Part shown: piece by piece, positions 46,267 to 54,691 of the stretch
Position numbering within the stretch: position 1 is the stretch's first letter
Layout: each line of letters opens with the position of its first letter
Assembly (NCBI RefSeq): GCF_025465945.1
Contig: NZ_JANLNW010000001.1
Span: 1-64,000, forward strand
Direction: 5' to 3'
DNA: 64,000 nt
DNA from: Pseudomonas sp. 6D_7.1_Bac1
Lineage (GTDB): Bacteria > Pseudomonadota > Gammaproteobacteria > Pseudomonadales > Pseudomonadaceae
Made by a program: the position numbers and the translations under genes
The notes under the pieces: generated by a model
What the model was told of the DNA's origin: nothing
Database searches by the model: none
The model's input: the letters and a program-made list of their open reading frames with translations, nothing else

Positions 46267-46983
46267 GTGTCGCGTACCAGTCGTTTGTTGACCTTGTTGC
46301 AGGTGCTGCGCGGTAAAAGTCGTCCGGTGACGGCGGCGACACTGGCCAGCGAACTGGAGATATCCGAGCGCACGCTGTACCGCGATATCGCCGAACTGAC
46401 GGCCCTCGGCGCACCGATCTTTGGCGAAGCGGGCATCGGTTATGTATTGCGCAGCGGTTTGTTTCTGCCACCGCTGATGCTCAATGCCGATGAGACCGAA
46501 GCGGTGGTGCTGGGTTTGCGCTATGTCGATCAGCGTGGCGATGAGGTGTTGAGCAAAGCCGCCGCCGATGCCTTGGCGAAGATTGCCGCCGTGTTGGCCC
46601 CCGATGCCCAGGAGGCCTTGCGCAACCCGACGGTCTTGCCAGGGCCGCCGGGTTACGGCTATCCGCAAAACGCCGTGGAATTGAACGTATTTCGTCAGGC
46701 CATTCGTGCGCAGGCCAAGTTACATATCGATTACGCCGACGTGAACAAAACCCCCAGCCAGCGGCTGATCTGGCCGTTGGCGCTGGGTTTTCTCAATGAA
46801 GCGCGCGTGATCGTCGCCTGGTGCGAGTTGCGCGAGGCTTTTCGAACCTTTCGTACCGACCGGATTGCCGCCGCCCGAGAGCTGGGTGAACGCTATCCGG
46901 GGCGTCGCAGTGACCTGTTGCGGGCCTGGCGCAAGGCGATGCAACTGGATGAAGCGGGGCGTTTCACTCCTGACAAGAATTGA
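46267..46983 (+). CDS. YafY-type transcriptional regulator (HTH + WYL)
   Basis: The 238-residue protein has an N-terminal DeoR-like HTH (SRTSRLLTLLQVLRGKSRPVT, ELEISERTLYRDIAELTALG) and a C-terminal WYL domain, which senses ligands or nucleic acids in related regulators. It starts at GTG 46267. It lies 51 bp upstream of a SnoaL-like gene in the same direction, probably cotranscribed; YafY-type regulators often sit beside small enzymes they control. Confidence 0.88.
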   Translation: MSRTSRLLTLLQVLRGKSRPVTAATLASELEISERTLYRDIAELTALGAPIFGEAGIGYVLRSGLFLPPLMLNADETEAVVLGLRYVDQRGDEVLSKAAADALAKIAAVLAPDAQEALRNPTVLPGPPGYGYPQNAVELNVFRQAIRAQAKLHIDYADVNKTPSQRLIWPLALGFLNEARVIVAWCELREAFRTFRTDRIAAARELGERYPGRRSDLLRAWRKAMQLDEAGRFTPDKN

Positions 46984-47034
46984 CACAGCACTGCTTTAAA
47001 ATGGCTCCAGAATCAACCAACAAGGAGCCGTACC

Positions 47035-47376
47035 ATGTCGAACCCAGCCGTTTCACTCGCACCTGCCATTGCCGCCTATATCGCTGCCGCCAATGCCCGT
47101 GACAGTTCGGCGGTCGCCAGTTTTTTCGCCGAGGACGCCAATGTTTTCGATGAAGGCGCCCATCAGGTCGGCACCCACGCCATTGCGCAATGGATGGAAG
47201 ACACCGCGCGCCGCTACCAGCCTCGGGTCGAGGTGCTGGATGTACAGCAACGCACTGGCAAAGTACTGGTCAGCAACCTGATTTCCGGCACGTTCCCCGG
47301 TAGCCCGCTGGCGTTGCGCTATGTGTTCCGCCTGAACGAGCAAGGCAAAATAGCCCGGTTGGATATTTCGCTCTAA
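47035..47376 (+). CDS. SnoaL/NTF2-like protein
   Basis: The 113-residue NTF2-like cone-fold protein (AAYIAAANARDSSAVASFFAEDANVFDEG, WMEDTARRYQPRVEVLDVQ in parts) binds small hydrophobic ligands or acts as an isomerase or hydrolase; no specific activity can be assigned. AAGGAG precedes the ATG. It is downstream of the YafY-type regulator and converges with the GNAT-C39 gene, with the two stop codons overlapping by 4 bp (CTAA). Confidence 0.85.
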   Translation: MSNPAVSLAPAIAAYIAAANARDSSAVASFFAEDANVFDEGAHQVGTHAIAQWMEDTARRYQPRVEVLDVQQRTGKVLVSNLISGTFPGSPLALRYVFRLNEQGKIARLDISL

Positions 47377-48563
47377 CCCATCACCCCTTTGGGAGCAGGC
47401 TGACCAGCGGTGGCGTCCATGAGATCGCTATCGCCGGTGAGTCGGGCTTCCTGCAGGGTTTGCGTTAACCCTCGGTCATACACCACCACCGCCGCCCGCA
47501 GCTTGCCGCGCCCAAAACTGCACATTTTGTCGAATTCGCCATGGCTGACCGGCAGGTGCTGGCAGTCCATCGGCTGTCGGTGCTGGCTGTGGTCAATGTC
47601 CGGGTCGTGCAGGTAGACGAATTCTTCGTCGCAATCGGTGATGATCACCCAGTGCGGCGCCTTGGAGCGGGTCAGGCGGTAGCTGCTGATCAACACCAGC
47701 GGTTGCCCACCATCGGCCAGCAACCGAGGCAGGTCCAGCAAGCCGCCCGGCACTTGCTCGACGTCGCTCTGTTTCAGCTGAGTTTCGAACTCATCGTGCA
47801 CCAGGCGCATCACGTCTTTCTTATGCTCATCGCGTACACCGTCGAGAAACAACGCCCCCGCCATGCTCACCTGCAACCGCACGCGAAAACCTCGCCGCCA
47901 GGCTGCCAGTGCCAAGCCCTGTGGGCTGCAACCGCCATGGCCAGAGGTCATGAACACGGTGGTCGCTTCCCGCCAGAGCTGTACTTCTTCGCGACGCTCC
48001 ATGACGCGAGCCGGCTGCAACGCACTCATGGCCATCAACAGGCACGCCGGACCGCAGGTGAAGTCGGTGGTCTGCGCGTAGTAGGGCACGCTGATGCTGC
48101 GGCCATCGCGGTGTTCGAGGATGCGTTTTTCCAGGCGCAAGGCATCGGCGTGATCCTCGTAGTAGTCGTGAATCAGTGCAAAACGCCGGTAGCCGTTACG
48201 CTCATACAGCGCAATCGCTGCCGGGTTGTCGGTACGGACCTCCAGTCGCAGATAGGCGCAGTCATGTTCCAGCGCACAGGCCTCGATTCGCTCCAGCAAC
48301 TGTTTGCCCAGGCCGGTGCCGCGAGCCTGAACCGCGATGGCAATCGAATACAGCCGCGCCAGCGAGGTGCCTCGGTGAAACAGCACCAGGGCGTAGCCGA
48401 GCAATTGATCCGCGCGCTCGGCGACGATCAACTGCCCGTGGGCACGGTTGATCATCCACTGGAAACTACGGCTGTTGAGCCGGTCGGTGGTGAAACATTG
48501 CTGCTCAAGTTCCAGGAGTGCTGTCAGGTCATCCAGTACTGCAAGGCGAAAGACAAGATTCAT
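47373..48563 (-). CDS. GNAT acetyltransferase fused to C39-like peptidase
   Basis: The 396-residue fusion has a RimI-like GNAT domain at about 1-150 (acetyl-CoA loop QARGTGLGKQLL) and, after a linker, a C39-family peptidase-like domain at 155-370: catalytic Cys in TTDFTCGPACLLMAMSAL, His in KAPHWVIITDCDEEFVYLHDP. It lies 92 bp divergent from the RLAN-RimK ligase. This GNAT-C39 plus ATP-grasp pairing has been predicted (Iyer, Aravind and colleagues) to make, modify and cleave a peptide tag. The substrate is unknown. Confidence 0.88.
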   Translation of the reverse strand: MNLVFRLAVLDDLTALLELEQQCFTTDRLNSRSFQWMINRAHGQLIVAERADQLLGYALVLFHRGTSLARLYSIAIAVQARGTGLGKQLLERIEACALEHDCAYLRLEVRTDNPAAIALYERNGYRRFALIHDYYEDHADALRLEKRILEHRDGRSISVPYYAQTTDFTCGPACLLMAMSALQPARVMERREEVQLWREATTVFMTSGHGGCSPQGLALAAWRRGFRVRLQVSMAGALFLDGVRDEHKKDVMRLVHDEFETQLKQSDVEQVPGGLLDLPRLLADGGQPLVLISSYRLTRSKAPHWVIITDCDEEFVYLHDPDIDHSQHRQPMDCQHLPVSHGEFDKMCSFGRGKLRAAVVVYDRGLTQTLQEARLTGDSDLMDATAGQPAPKGVMG

Positions 48564-48655
48564 ATGACCGCCGTAAAAGTTGCGTAACGAAACGGGACTT
48601 TCGAAAAAGTTCGTGCTTAATAAGAAGTGTCATGTTCTCCAACGGATCAATCACT

Positions 48656-50242
48656 ATGTCAGCGCTACAAGGTCATTGGCGTGAAGTATCGGAGCAAAGA
48701 TTGCCGACAGCAATAACCCAAGCCACTTATTTATCAGAGGCTTCGAGAACTTCCAGTCAGCTGATTATTATTGTCGAGCGCAAGGAAGACTGGGCGTCTT
48801 ATTTCCCCAGTGAAGACATCGTCAGTGCCCAGGAATACCTTGAGCAAACCCGAGGCAGCGAGCAGGGCAAGCGGGTTCAGGTGATCAACCTGTGCCGCAG
48901 CTACAAGTACCTGGGGCATGGCTACTACTGCTCTTTGCTGGCCGAAGCCCGTGGACACAAAGTGATTCCTTCGGTGCGAACCATCAGTGAGCTGACGCGC
49001 AAGTCCCTGTACGGGCTGGCCCTGGATGATCTGGATAAAACCCTGGACAAGGCGCTGAATCATCATCTTTACAGCGACACTGAAGGGTTTACCCTGACGC
49101 TGTATTTCGGCAAGACGAATATCGAGCCGTTGCAGGATTTGGCGCGTCAATTGTTTGAAGTGTTTCCGTGTCCGATATTGCTGGTGGAGTTTCGTCGAAG
49201 TAACGGCTGGCACATCGAAGGGGTGAAGTCCGGCGCGTTACATAAGTTGCGAGAAGATCAGGAAGATCACTTTGCCAACTCCCTGGACAGTTTCAGTCGC
49301 AAGATCTGGCGTATGCCGCGTTCACGACGCCTGGCCCGTTATGACCTGGCAATCCTCCACGATCCGCAGGAAGCGCTGCCACCATCCAACGCCAAGGCTT
49401 TGGAAAGTTTCGTCCGAGTGGGCAAAGGTTTGGGCATCGACGTCGAGTTGATTGAGCGTAAGGACTACGCCCGTATCGCCGAATACGACGGGTTGCTGAT
49501 CCGCGAGACGACCAGTGTCGATAACCATACCTACCGTTTTGCCAAGAAAGCCGAAAGCGAAGGGCTGGTGGTGATGGACGACCCGGCGTCGATTCTGCGC
49601 TGCACCAACAAGGTCTACCTGACCGACTTGCTCAACAGTCACCAACTGGGCATGCCGGCCACCGAAATTCTCTACAAGGAGCGACCGGAAGATTTCGAAC
49701 GGGTGGGTGAGCGCCTGGGCTTTCCATTGGTACTGAAAATTCCCGACGGTTGTTTCTCTCGCGGGGTGATCAAGGTCGAAAGCCAGCAAGCCTTGCTCGA
49801 AGCCACTGCCGAGTTGTTCGAGCATTCGGTATTGCTGTTGGCTCAAGAGTTCTTCTACACCGAGTACGACTGGCGCATTGGCGTACTCAACCGCAAACCG
49901 ATCTTCGCCTGCCAGTACTTCATGTCCAAGGGCCATTGGCAGATCTACAACCACAAGGCCAAGGGTCAGGACATCAACGGCGAGTGCCGCACGATGGCGG
50001 TTCATGAGGCCCCGAAGGCCGTGGTGGACCTTGCAGTGAAAACCGCCAACCTCATCGGCGACGGCCTGTACGGCGTCGATCTCAAGCAGTCCGGCGACAA
50101 AGTGGTGGTGATCGAGGTCAACGACAACCCCAACATCGACGCCGGTATCGAAGACGCCTACTTGCACGACGATCTGTATTCGCTGGTGCTCGAAGAGTTT
50201 GTCCGCCGGCTCGAACTCAAACGTCGCGGACAGGCCTGGTGA
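48656..50242 (+). CDS. RimK-family ATP-grasp ligase with N-terminal RLAN domain
   Basis: The 528-residue protein has an N-terminal RLAN domain (about 40-220: IIIVERKEDWASYFPSEDIVSAQEYL, VINLCRSYKYLGHGYYCSLLAEARGH in parts) and a C-terminal ATP-grasp ligase at 240-525 with GFPLVLKIPDGCFSRGV and the metal-binding VIEVNDNPNID. Relatives add glutamate or other amino acids to peptide C-termini. An ATG at 48632 with AAGAAG upstream is an alternative start. The divergent GNAT-C39 gene suggests a linked peptide-modification pathway. Confidence 0.88.
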   Translation: MSALQGHWREVSEQRLPTAITQATYLSEASRTSSQLIIIVERKEDWASYFPSEDIVSAQEYLEQTRGSEQGKRVQVINLCRSYKYLGHGYYCSLLAEARGHKVIPSVRTISELTRKSLYGLALDDLDKTLDKALNHHLYSDTEGFTLTLYFGKTNIEPLQDLARQLFEVFPCPILLVEFRRSNGWHIEGVKSGALHKLREDQEDHFANSLDSFSRKIWRMPRSRRLARYDLAILHDPQEALPPSNAKALESFVRVGKGLGIDVELIERKDYARIAEYDGLLIRETTSVDNHTYRFAKKAESEGLVVMDDPASILRCTNKVYLTDLLNSHQLGMPATEILYKERPEDFERVGERLGFPLVLKIPDGCFSRGVIKVESQQALLEATAELFEHSVLLLAQEFFYTEYDWRIGVLNRKPIFACQYFMSKGHWQIYNHKAKGQDINGECRTMAVHEAPKAVVDLAVKTANLIGDGLYGVDLKQSGDKVVVIEVNDNPNIDAGIEDAYLHDDLYSLVLEEFVRRLELKRRGQAW

Positions 50243-50367
50243 CCCGATGCGACAGCCGACAACCTCCCTAAGCTGAACTACGCTCCCCAGCAGAAGTGCG
50301 GTGCAATCCGCACATGGACTGATGCGCAGCACAGGCAGTCGTCAGGAGTCCTGACGGGGGGATAGAA

Positions 50368-51996
50368 ATGCGAAGTAGGGCGCGTGAATGGCTGGTGATT
50401 GGGGGCAGTCTGTTGTGGTCGATGCTGATCTGGGCGGCAGACCCGCTGCCATCGGATGCGCCCGCACCCGCTGCGCAGACCCCCGTCGAGCTCAAAGTCG
50501 CCAACCGCAGCATCATGGTGTTTCGTGCGTCGCTGCTTGGCGAAACACCGGAGTTCCGTGTCAAACGGGCCAAAGCGGTGATCACTGAGGCGCTCGATAG
50601 CACGGACGATCTCAGTGTCAGCATCGATCCGATCCAGAGCAGTTACCTGGTGTTGTTGGGCTCCAAACGTGCCTTTATCGTCACGCCCAAGGATGTCGAT
50701 GAGCTGGAATATGGCTCGGTCCAGCAGGCCGCCGAAGGCGCCGCGAACAAACTGCACCAAGTGGTCGGGGAAACCCAGGAAGCGCGTAGCGTACGCTTCA
50801 TCGTTCAGGCCCTGATCGGTTGCGCAGTGGCCACGGCGCTGTACCTTGGTTTGCTGTGGGGGATTTATTTCATTCGGCGCAAAATGCTCAAGGCTCTGCC
50901 CGAGATCATGACGCGGCATCCCCATGCACTGAAGGTCGGCGAAACAGAAGTGGTCGACGTCCACTATTTTTACCCGTTGATCCGTCGTCTGTTGTGGATG
51001 CTGCGTTGGGTGTTGGTGCTGCTGCTCAGCTACGAATGGCTGGGCTTTGTGCTGTCGCGTTTTCCCTATACCCGTCCGTGGGGCGAGAGCCTCAACAGTT
51101 ACCTGCTTAATGTTACCGGCTATCTGTTCGAAGGGATCATCGGCGCCATTCCCGGGCTCGGCATTGCCCTGGCGATTTTCTTCATCGCCCGCGGTGGCGT
51201 CAGTTTCAGTCAGCGGCTGCTCAAACGCATGGCTGCTCCCGGCACCCTCAGCTGGCTCAATCACGAGACGTTGCAGCCGACCACACGCCTGACCTCGCTG
51301 GCAATCTGGCTGTTTGCGTTGGCCATGGCCTATCCCTACCTGCCGGGTGCGGGCACGGATGCGTTCAAAGGGCTTTCGGTGTTGATCGGTTTGATGATCT
51401 CGCTGGGGGCGTCGAGTGTGGTTGGGCAAGCGGCGGCCGGGTTGATCCTGACGTACACGCGGACACTGCGACCGGGTGAGTTCGTACGCATTGGCGAGCA
51501 TGAAGGCACGGTGACTGAGCTGGGCATGTTCACCACGCGGATTCGCACCGGGCTGGGTGAAGTGCTGACGATCCCCAATTCGATGATTACCAGCACCGTG
51601 ACCAAGAATTACTCACGCGCGGTGCAAGGTGCGGGTTATGTCGTCGACACCACCGTCACCATCGGCTACGACACGCCGTGGCGGCAGGTCGAAGGGTTGC
51701 TGCTGGAGGCGGCCAAGCGCACGCCGGGGATTCTCGAAATACCACCGGCGCAGGTGTTCCAGATCGCACTCAGCGACTTCTACCCCGAATACCGTCTGGT
51801 GGCCCAGGCCATTCCGACCCAGGCCCGGCCGCGAGCAGAGCTGTTGACCATGCTCCACGCCAACATTCAGGATGTGTTCAACGAGTACGGCGTGCAGATC
51901 ATGTCGCCACACTATATGTTCGACCCCCTTCAGGCCAAGCGGGTACCCAAGGAACAGTGGTTCGCCGCACCGGCGCAACATCGCAATGACACCTGA
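50368..51996 (+). CDS. Mechanosensitive ion channel of the MscS family
   Basis: The 542-residue MscS-superfamily protein has a signal peptide (to about 24), a periplasmic N-terminal region (25-145), five predicted membrane helices and the MscS core. The pore helix reads LIGLMISLGASSVVGQAAAGLIL, followed by the beta domain GEFVRIGEHEGTVTELGMFTTRI and IPNSMI. It should open under hypo-osmotic shock and release solutes, fitting a genome with trehalose synthesis. GGGGGGATAGAA precedes the ATG. It is transcribed alone and converges with DUF2834. Confidence 0.92.
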   Translation: MRSRAREWLVIGGSLLWSMLIWAADPLPSDAPAPAAQTPVELKVANRSIMVFRASLLGETPEFRVKRAKAVITEALDSTDDLSVSIDPIQSSYLVLLGSKRAFIVTPKDVDELEYGSVQQAAEGAANKLHQVVGETQEARSVRFIVQALIGCAVATALYLGLLWGIYFIRRKMLKALPEIMTRHPHALKVGETEVVDVHYFYPLIRRLLWMLRWVLVLLLSYEWLGFVLSRFPYTRPWGESLNSYLLNVTGYLFEGIIGAIPGLGIALAIFFIARGGVSFSQRLLKRMAAPGTLSWLNHETLQPTTRLTSLAIWLFALAMAYPYLPGAGTDAFKGLSVLIGLMISLGASSVVGQAAAGLILTYTRTLRPGEFVRIGEHEGTVTELGMFTTRIRTGLGEVLTIPNSMITSTVTKNYSRAVQGAGYVVDTTVTIGYDTPWRQVEGLLLEAAKRTPGILEIPPAQVFQIALSDFYPEYRLVAQAIPTQARPRAELLTMLHANIQDVFNEYGVQIMSPHYMFDPLQAKRVPKEQWFAAPAQHRNDT

Positions 51997-52001
51997 CTGG
52001 G

Positions 52002-52337
52002 TCAGGCTTCCTGATGGGAGACGGGACTGGTTTTACTGGTGCGAAGCCCACGCACCACCAGGTACAGCAGTGGCCCGACAGATACGAATACTGCGGTGAT
52101 CAGCAGGTACGGAAGCACTGATAACGCTGACTGGCCACGGCTACGGGCGTCCCTGTACATCCAGACGCCAGCCAGGGTGGCCAGCAGATAAAGGTCGATC
52201 ACCACTTGGGCAGTGTCGGGGCGGGACATCAGGCTGATGCCGAAATCGATCAGCGACTGCTCGGCCTGAAACATCACCGAAGCGGTATAGCCGGTGAAGG
52301 CGAGCAGGGCGATTAACGGGAGTGCGACAGACTTCAT
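52002..52337 (-). CDS. DUF2834 family membrane protein
   Basis: The 111-residue protein has three predicted membrane helices (about 5-22, 45-62 and 73-95), with the DUF2834 pattern IDLYLLATLAGVWMYRDARSRG in the middle. The function is unknown. The ATG follows AAGGAA. It is convergent with the MscS gene, stops 5 bp apart, and lies 63 bp from the ilvA promoter on the other side. Confidence 0.8.
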   Translation of the reverse strand: MKSVALPLIALLAFTGYTASVMFQAEQSLIDFGISLMSRPDTAQVVIDLYLLATLAGVWMYRDARSRGQSALSVLPYLLITAVFVSVGPLLYLVVRGLRTSKTSPVSHQEA

Positions 52338-52400
52338 GTGTTCCTTCCTTGGGTCGATGAACGATTTTCGAAGACTATCGCATTCGACAGAAAATGGTCA

Positions 52401-52429
52401 TTGACTTGCCTTTCGCACGCGGCTAATTT
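52401..52429 (+). promoter_or_regulatory. ilvA: Sigma-70-like promoter of the ilvA leader
   Basis: TTGACT (52401-52406), a 17-nt spacer and TAATTT (52424-52429) match the sigma-70 pattern well. The predicted start site, about 7 nt on, falls at or next to the ATG of the leader peptide, so the leader may be translated from a nearly leaderless transcript. Confidence 0.6.
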
Positions 52430-52435
52430 CGAGCC

Positions 52436-52501
52436 ATGACTACGACCGTATCGCGCCGCCAGCCAAGCATTATTATCGCCATTCCTTATTTGGCGGGCTA
52501 G
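52436..52501 (+). CDS. ilvA leader peptide (21 residues, Thr/Ile-rich)
   Basis: The ORF reads MTTTVSRRQPS, then III-A-I and PYLAG, stop TAG at 52499-52501. Threonine (three codons) and isoleucine (four codons, three consecutive at 52469-52477) are the substrate and end product of the pathway, as in classical ilv/thr leaders. The stop is 15 nt before the terminator stem. No Shine-Dalgarno is visible before the ATG. Confidence 0.8.
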   Translation: MTTTVSRRQPSIIIAIPYLAG

Positions 52502-52543
52502 CTGACGACTGCACCCAACCCGCCCTGGAGGCGGGTTTTCATT
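52456..52543 (+). terminator. ilvA transcription attenuator
   Basis: Four regions show the classical logic: 1 = CCGCCA (52456-52461), 2 = TGGCGGG (52491-52497), 3 = AACCCGCC (52517-52524), 4 = GGCGGGTT (52530-52537) followed by TTCATTTT. 3:4 is an 8-bp terminator; 2 and 4 share GGCGGG, so 2:3 is an antiterminator and 1:2 frees the terminator. Stalling at the Ile codons, between 1 and 2, would favour 2:3 and read-through when isoleucine is short. Confidence 0.8.
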
Positions 52544-52582
52544 TTCTGTCTCCGGGGTTGTGAACCCAGCAAGGAGACGTTG

Positions 52583-53602
52583 ATGGACACCGACACTGCA
52601 ACCGCCAAGCAGGCTCTGCTTGAGCACTACGTGAAAAAAATCCTCGCTGCACCGGTTTATGAACTGGCAGTGCGCACGCCCTTGCAAGCGGCTCCGGCGC
52701 TGTCCGAGGTGTTGGGCAATCAGATCTTGCTCAAGCGCGAAGACCTGCAACCGACCTTTTCCTTCAAGATTCGCGGCGCCTACAACAAGCTCGCCCAGTT
52801 GAGTGACGCACAGAAGGCCCGTGGCGTTATCACGGCCTCTGCCGGTAATCACGCCCAAGGCGTGGCACTGGCGGCGCGGGAGTTGGGGATCGAGGCGAGC
52901 ATCGTCATGCCCACGTCAACGCCGGAGCTGAAGGTCATCGGTGTGCGTAGTCGTGGGGCGGATGCGCTGTTGCATGGCGAGAGCTTTCCGTTCGCTCTGG
53001 AATACGCGCTGAGCCTGGCCCGGCAAACCGGTCGTACCTTCGTTTCGCCGTTCGACGACCCGGACGTGATTGCCGGGCAAGGTACGGTGGCCATGGAAAT
53101 CCTGCGTCAGCACCAAGGCTCATTGGACGCGATCTTCGTCCCGGTGGGCGGCGGTGGGTTGATCGCCGGTATTGCCGCGTACGTCAAATACCTGCGGCCG
53201 GAGATCCGTATCGTCGGCGTCGAGTCGGAACATTCCGCGTGCCTGCAAGCCGCGATGCTGGCGGGCGAGCGTGTGGTTCTGCCGAGCGTGGGCACCTTTG
53301 CCGATGGCGTAGCGGTCGCGCAGATCGGCGCTTACGGGTTTGAGATCTGTCGCGATCACGTCGATGAAGTGCTGACGGTCAGCAACGACGAGCTCTGCGC
53401 GGCGATCAAGAACATCTATGACGACACCCGCTCGATCACCGAGCCATCCGGCGCGTTGGCCGTGGCCGGGATCAAGAAGTACGTGGCGCAAACCGGTGTC
53501 CGGGGACAGACCCTGGTGGCGATCGACTCAGGGGCCAACATCAATTTTGATAGCTTGCGCCATGTGGCCGAGCGCGCCGCATTGAGCGGCGCCCCGGTGT
53601 AA
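52583..53602 (+). CDS. ilvA: Threonine dehydratase, short form
   Basis: The 339-residue PLP enzyme deaminates threonine to 2-oxobutyrate. PLP lysine K62 is in PTFSFKIRGAYNK, with SAGNHAQG and the glycine-rich phosphate loop PVGGGGLIAG. It lacks the C-terminal ACT-like domains of the ~500-residue biosynthetic IlvA, so feedback inhibition by isoleucine would be absent, which is typical of catabolic forms. Yet an attenuator with Ile codons precedes it, arguing for a biosynthetic role controlled at transcription. AAGGAG precedes the ATG. Confidence 0.92.
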   Translation: MDTDTATAKQALLEHYVKKILAAPVYELAVRTPLQAAPALSEVLGNQILLKREDLQPTFSFKIRGAYNKLAQLSDAQKARGVITASAGNHAQGVALAARELGIEASIVMPTSTPELKVIGVRSRGADALLHGESFPFALEYALSLARQTGRTFVSPFDDPDVIAGQGTVAMEILRQHQGSLDAIFVPVGGGGLIAGIAAYVKYLRPEIRIVGVESEHSACLQAAMLAGERVVLPSVGTFADGVAVAQIGAYGFEICRDHVDEVLTVSNDELCAAIKNIYDDTRSITEPSGALAVAGIKKYVAQTGVRGQTLVAIDSGANINFDSLRHVAERAALSGAPV

Positions 53603-53635
53603 GCTGCTGGAGGTATTGTTACCGGAAAGGCCGGC

Positions 53636-54115
53636 TTACTCCTGAGCGGTTTTCTCGACTTTGTCCGATGCCGACCAGATCCGGTAGCGCACTTCGATAT
53701 CTTTAGGAACGTAGAGCACAATCGGCAGCTTGCTGTTGTAGCGCAGCAGGAAACCATCGCCGACGACCGGCACGAAGTCTTGTTTACTCTGGCCACCCGG
53801 GCACGCCATCAGGGTGCTCATCGGGCCGATGACTTTCTCCAGCCGATAAAACGGATAACCCCAGCCTTCGAGGTTCTTCTCCTCCAGTACACCGCCCAGG
53901 CGCTGGTGATTGCAGTCTACGGTCAGGGTCTTGCCGGCGAGGATCTCGACCTGGTAGTTGTCTTCCCGGGTTTGCGGCGCCAGGTGAATCACCTGGCGGG
54001 TAAAGCCGCTTTCAGCCTTGGGGTAGGGGGCCACGTCTTCGAGTTTCGCAGCACTGGCGAGGGTGGACAGACCGGACAGCAGCACCGCCGCCGCGGTGAG
54101 GGTAGTTGAGCGCAT
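53636..54115 (-). CDS. eco: Ecotin, periplasmic serine protease inhibitor
   Basis: The 159-residue precursor has a signal peptide (1-22, cleavage after ASA). The mature chain matches ecotin throughout: [53 protein letters not shown]. The disulfide pair is Cys68/Cys105. The reactive loop reads MSTLMACPG: the P1 residue is Leu102 instead of the methionine of E. coli ecotin. It protects cells from host or predator serine proteases such as elastase. It is convergent with ilvA, stops 33 bp apart. Confidence 0.93.
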   Translation of the reverse strand: MRSTTLTAAAVLLSGLSTLASAAKLEDVAPYPKAESGFTRQVIHLAPQTREDNYQVEILAGKTLTVDCNHQRLGGVLEEKNLEGWGYPFYRLEKVIGPMSTLMACPGGQSKQDFVPVVGDGFLLRYNSKLPIVLYVPKDIEVRYRIWSASDKVEKTAQE

Positions 54116-54421
54116 GACGCCTCCTTGCTCTGGGTTGAGTCAGTGAACGCGAGCATTCTTACTGTGCTGGCCGTTCAATGTAAACCATGACGGCGAAGCA
54201 GGAAAATCACAGGATCCTTTGCGGCGATCCGTGCGTTTTGCATGAGACCATTGGGCGGCTCGTTGCACAAACTGATGATTTGCCGACGATCCGTCGTGCG
54301 AGTTTCCGGGCATGCTTTATGCTTTATTCAGCTCAGGAAAAACCGCGAGATAAGGACTGGCACAACCGACTGCGGTTAACCCGACAATTGATCGGCGGTC
54401 TCATAATAAGGGAGGGTTGTC
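54116..54421. other. Intergenic region, ecotin / DUF1652
   Basis: This 306-bp stretch holds the divergent promoters of ecotin and the DUF1652 gene. No repeat, hairpin or convincing promoter element was recognised. A 90-codon frame at 54187-54459 overlaps the DUF1652 gene and is not supported. Confidence 0.4.
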
Positions 54422-54691
54422 ATGTTTCTGTCTGCCTTGGAACTTCGCAATATCATTGAAAGCAGTTTTTTACCTAAACGTTGCCAATGCACCTTGGCGC
54501 CGGACCAGTCGATGACCGTCAAAGTCTACGGTGACCACCAGACGGACCAGTTGGATCTGGTGGTGACCGGTATCGATGCGGCCGCTCTTAACAGCTGTCG
54601 TGAAATCCACGAACTGATCGCCGAGTTGCGCCACGATCTGGAACACAAGCCCGTCAGCCACCTGACCGAGTTAAAAGCCCGTACGCATTAA
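54422..54691 (+). CDS. DUF1652 family protein
   Basis: The 89-residue protein begins MFLSALELRNIIESSFLPKRC, with the DUF1652 pattern CQCTLAPDQSMTVKVYG and a C-terminal helix (EIHELIAELRHDLE). It is a small soluble Pseudomonas-specific family of unknown function. A strong GGGAGGG precedes the ATG. Its stop overlaps the stop of the convergent membrane protein gene by 3 bp. Confidence 0.85.
   Translation: MFLSALELRNIIESSFLPKRCQCTLAPDQSMTVKVYGDHQTDQLDLVVTGIDAAALNSCREIHELIAELRHDLEHKPVSHLTELKARTH

Noticed and set aside
54187..54459. 90-codon frame upstream of DUF1652
   Set aside because: It overlaps the DUF1652 gene, has no Shine-Dalgarno, and its composition does not look like a protein.
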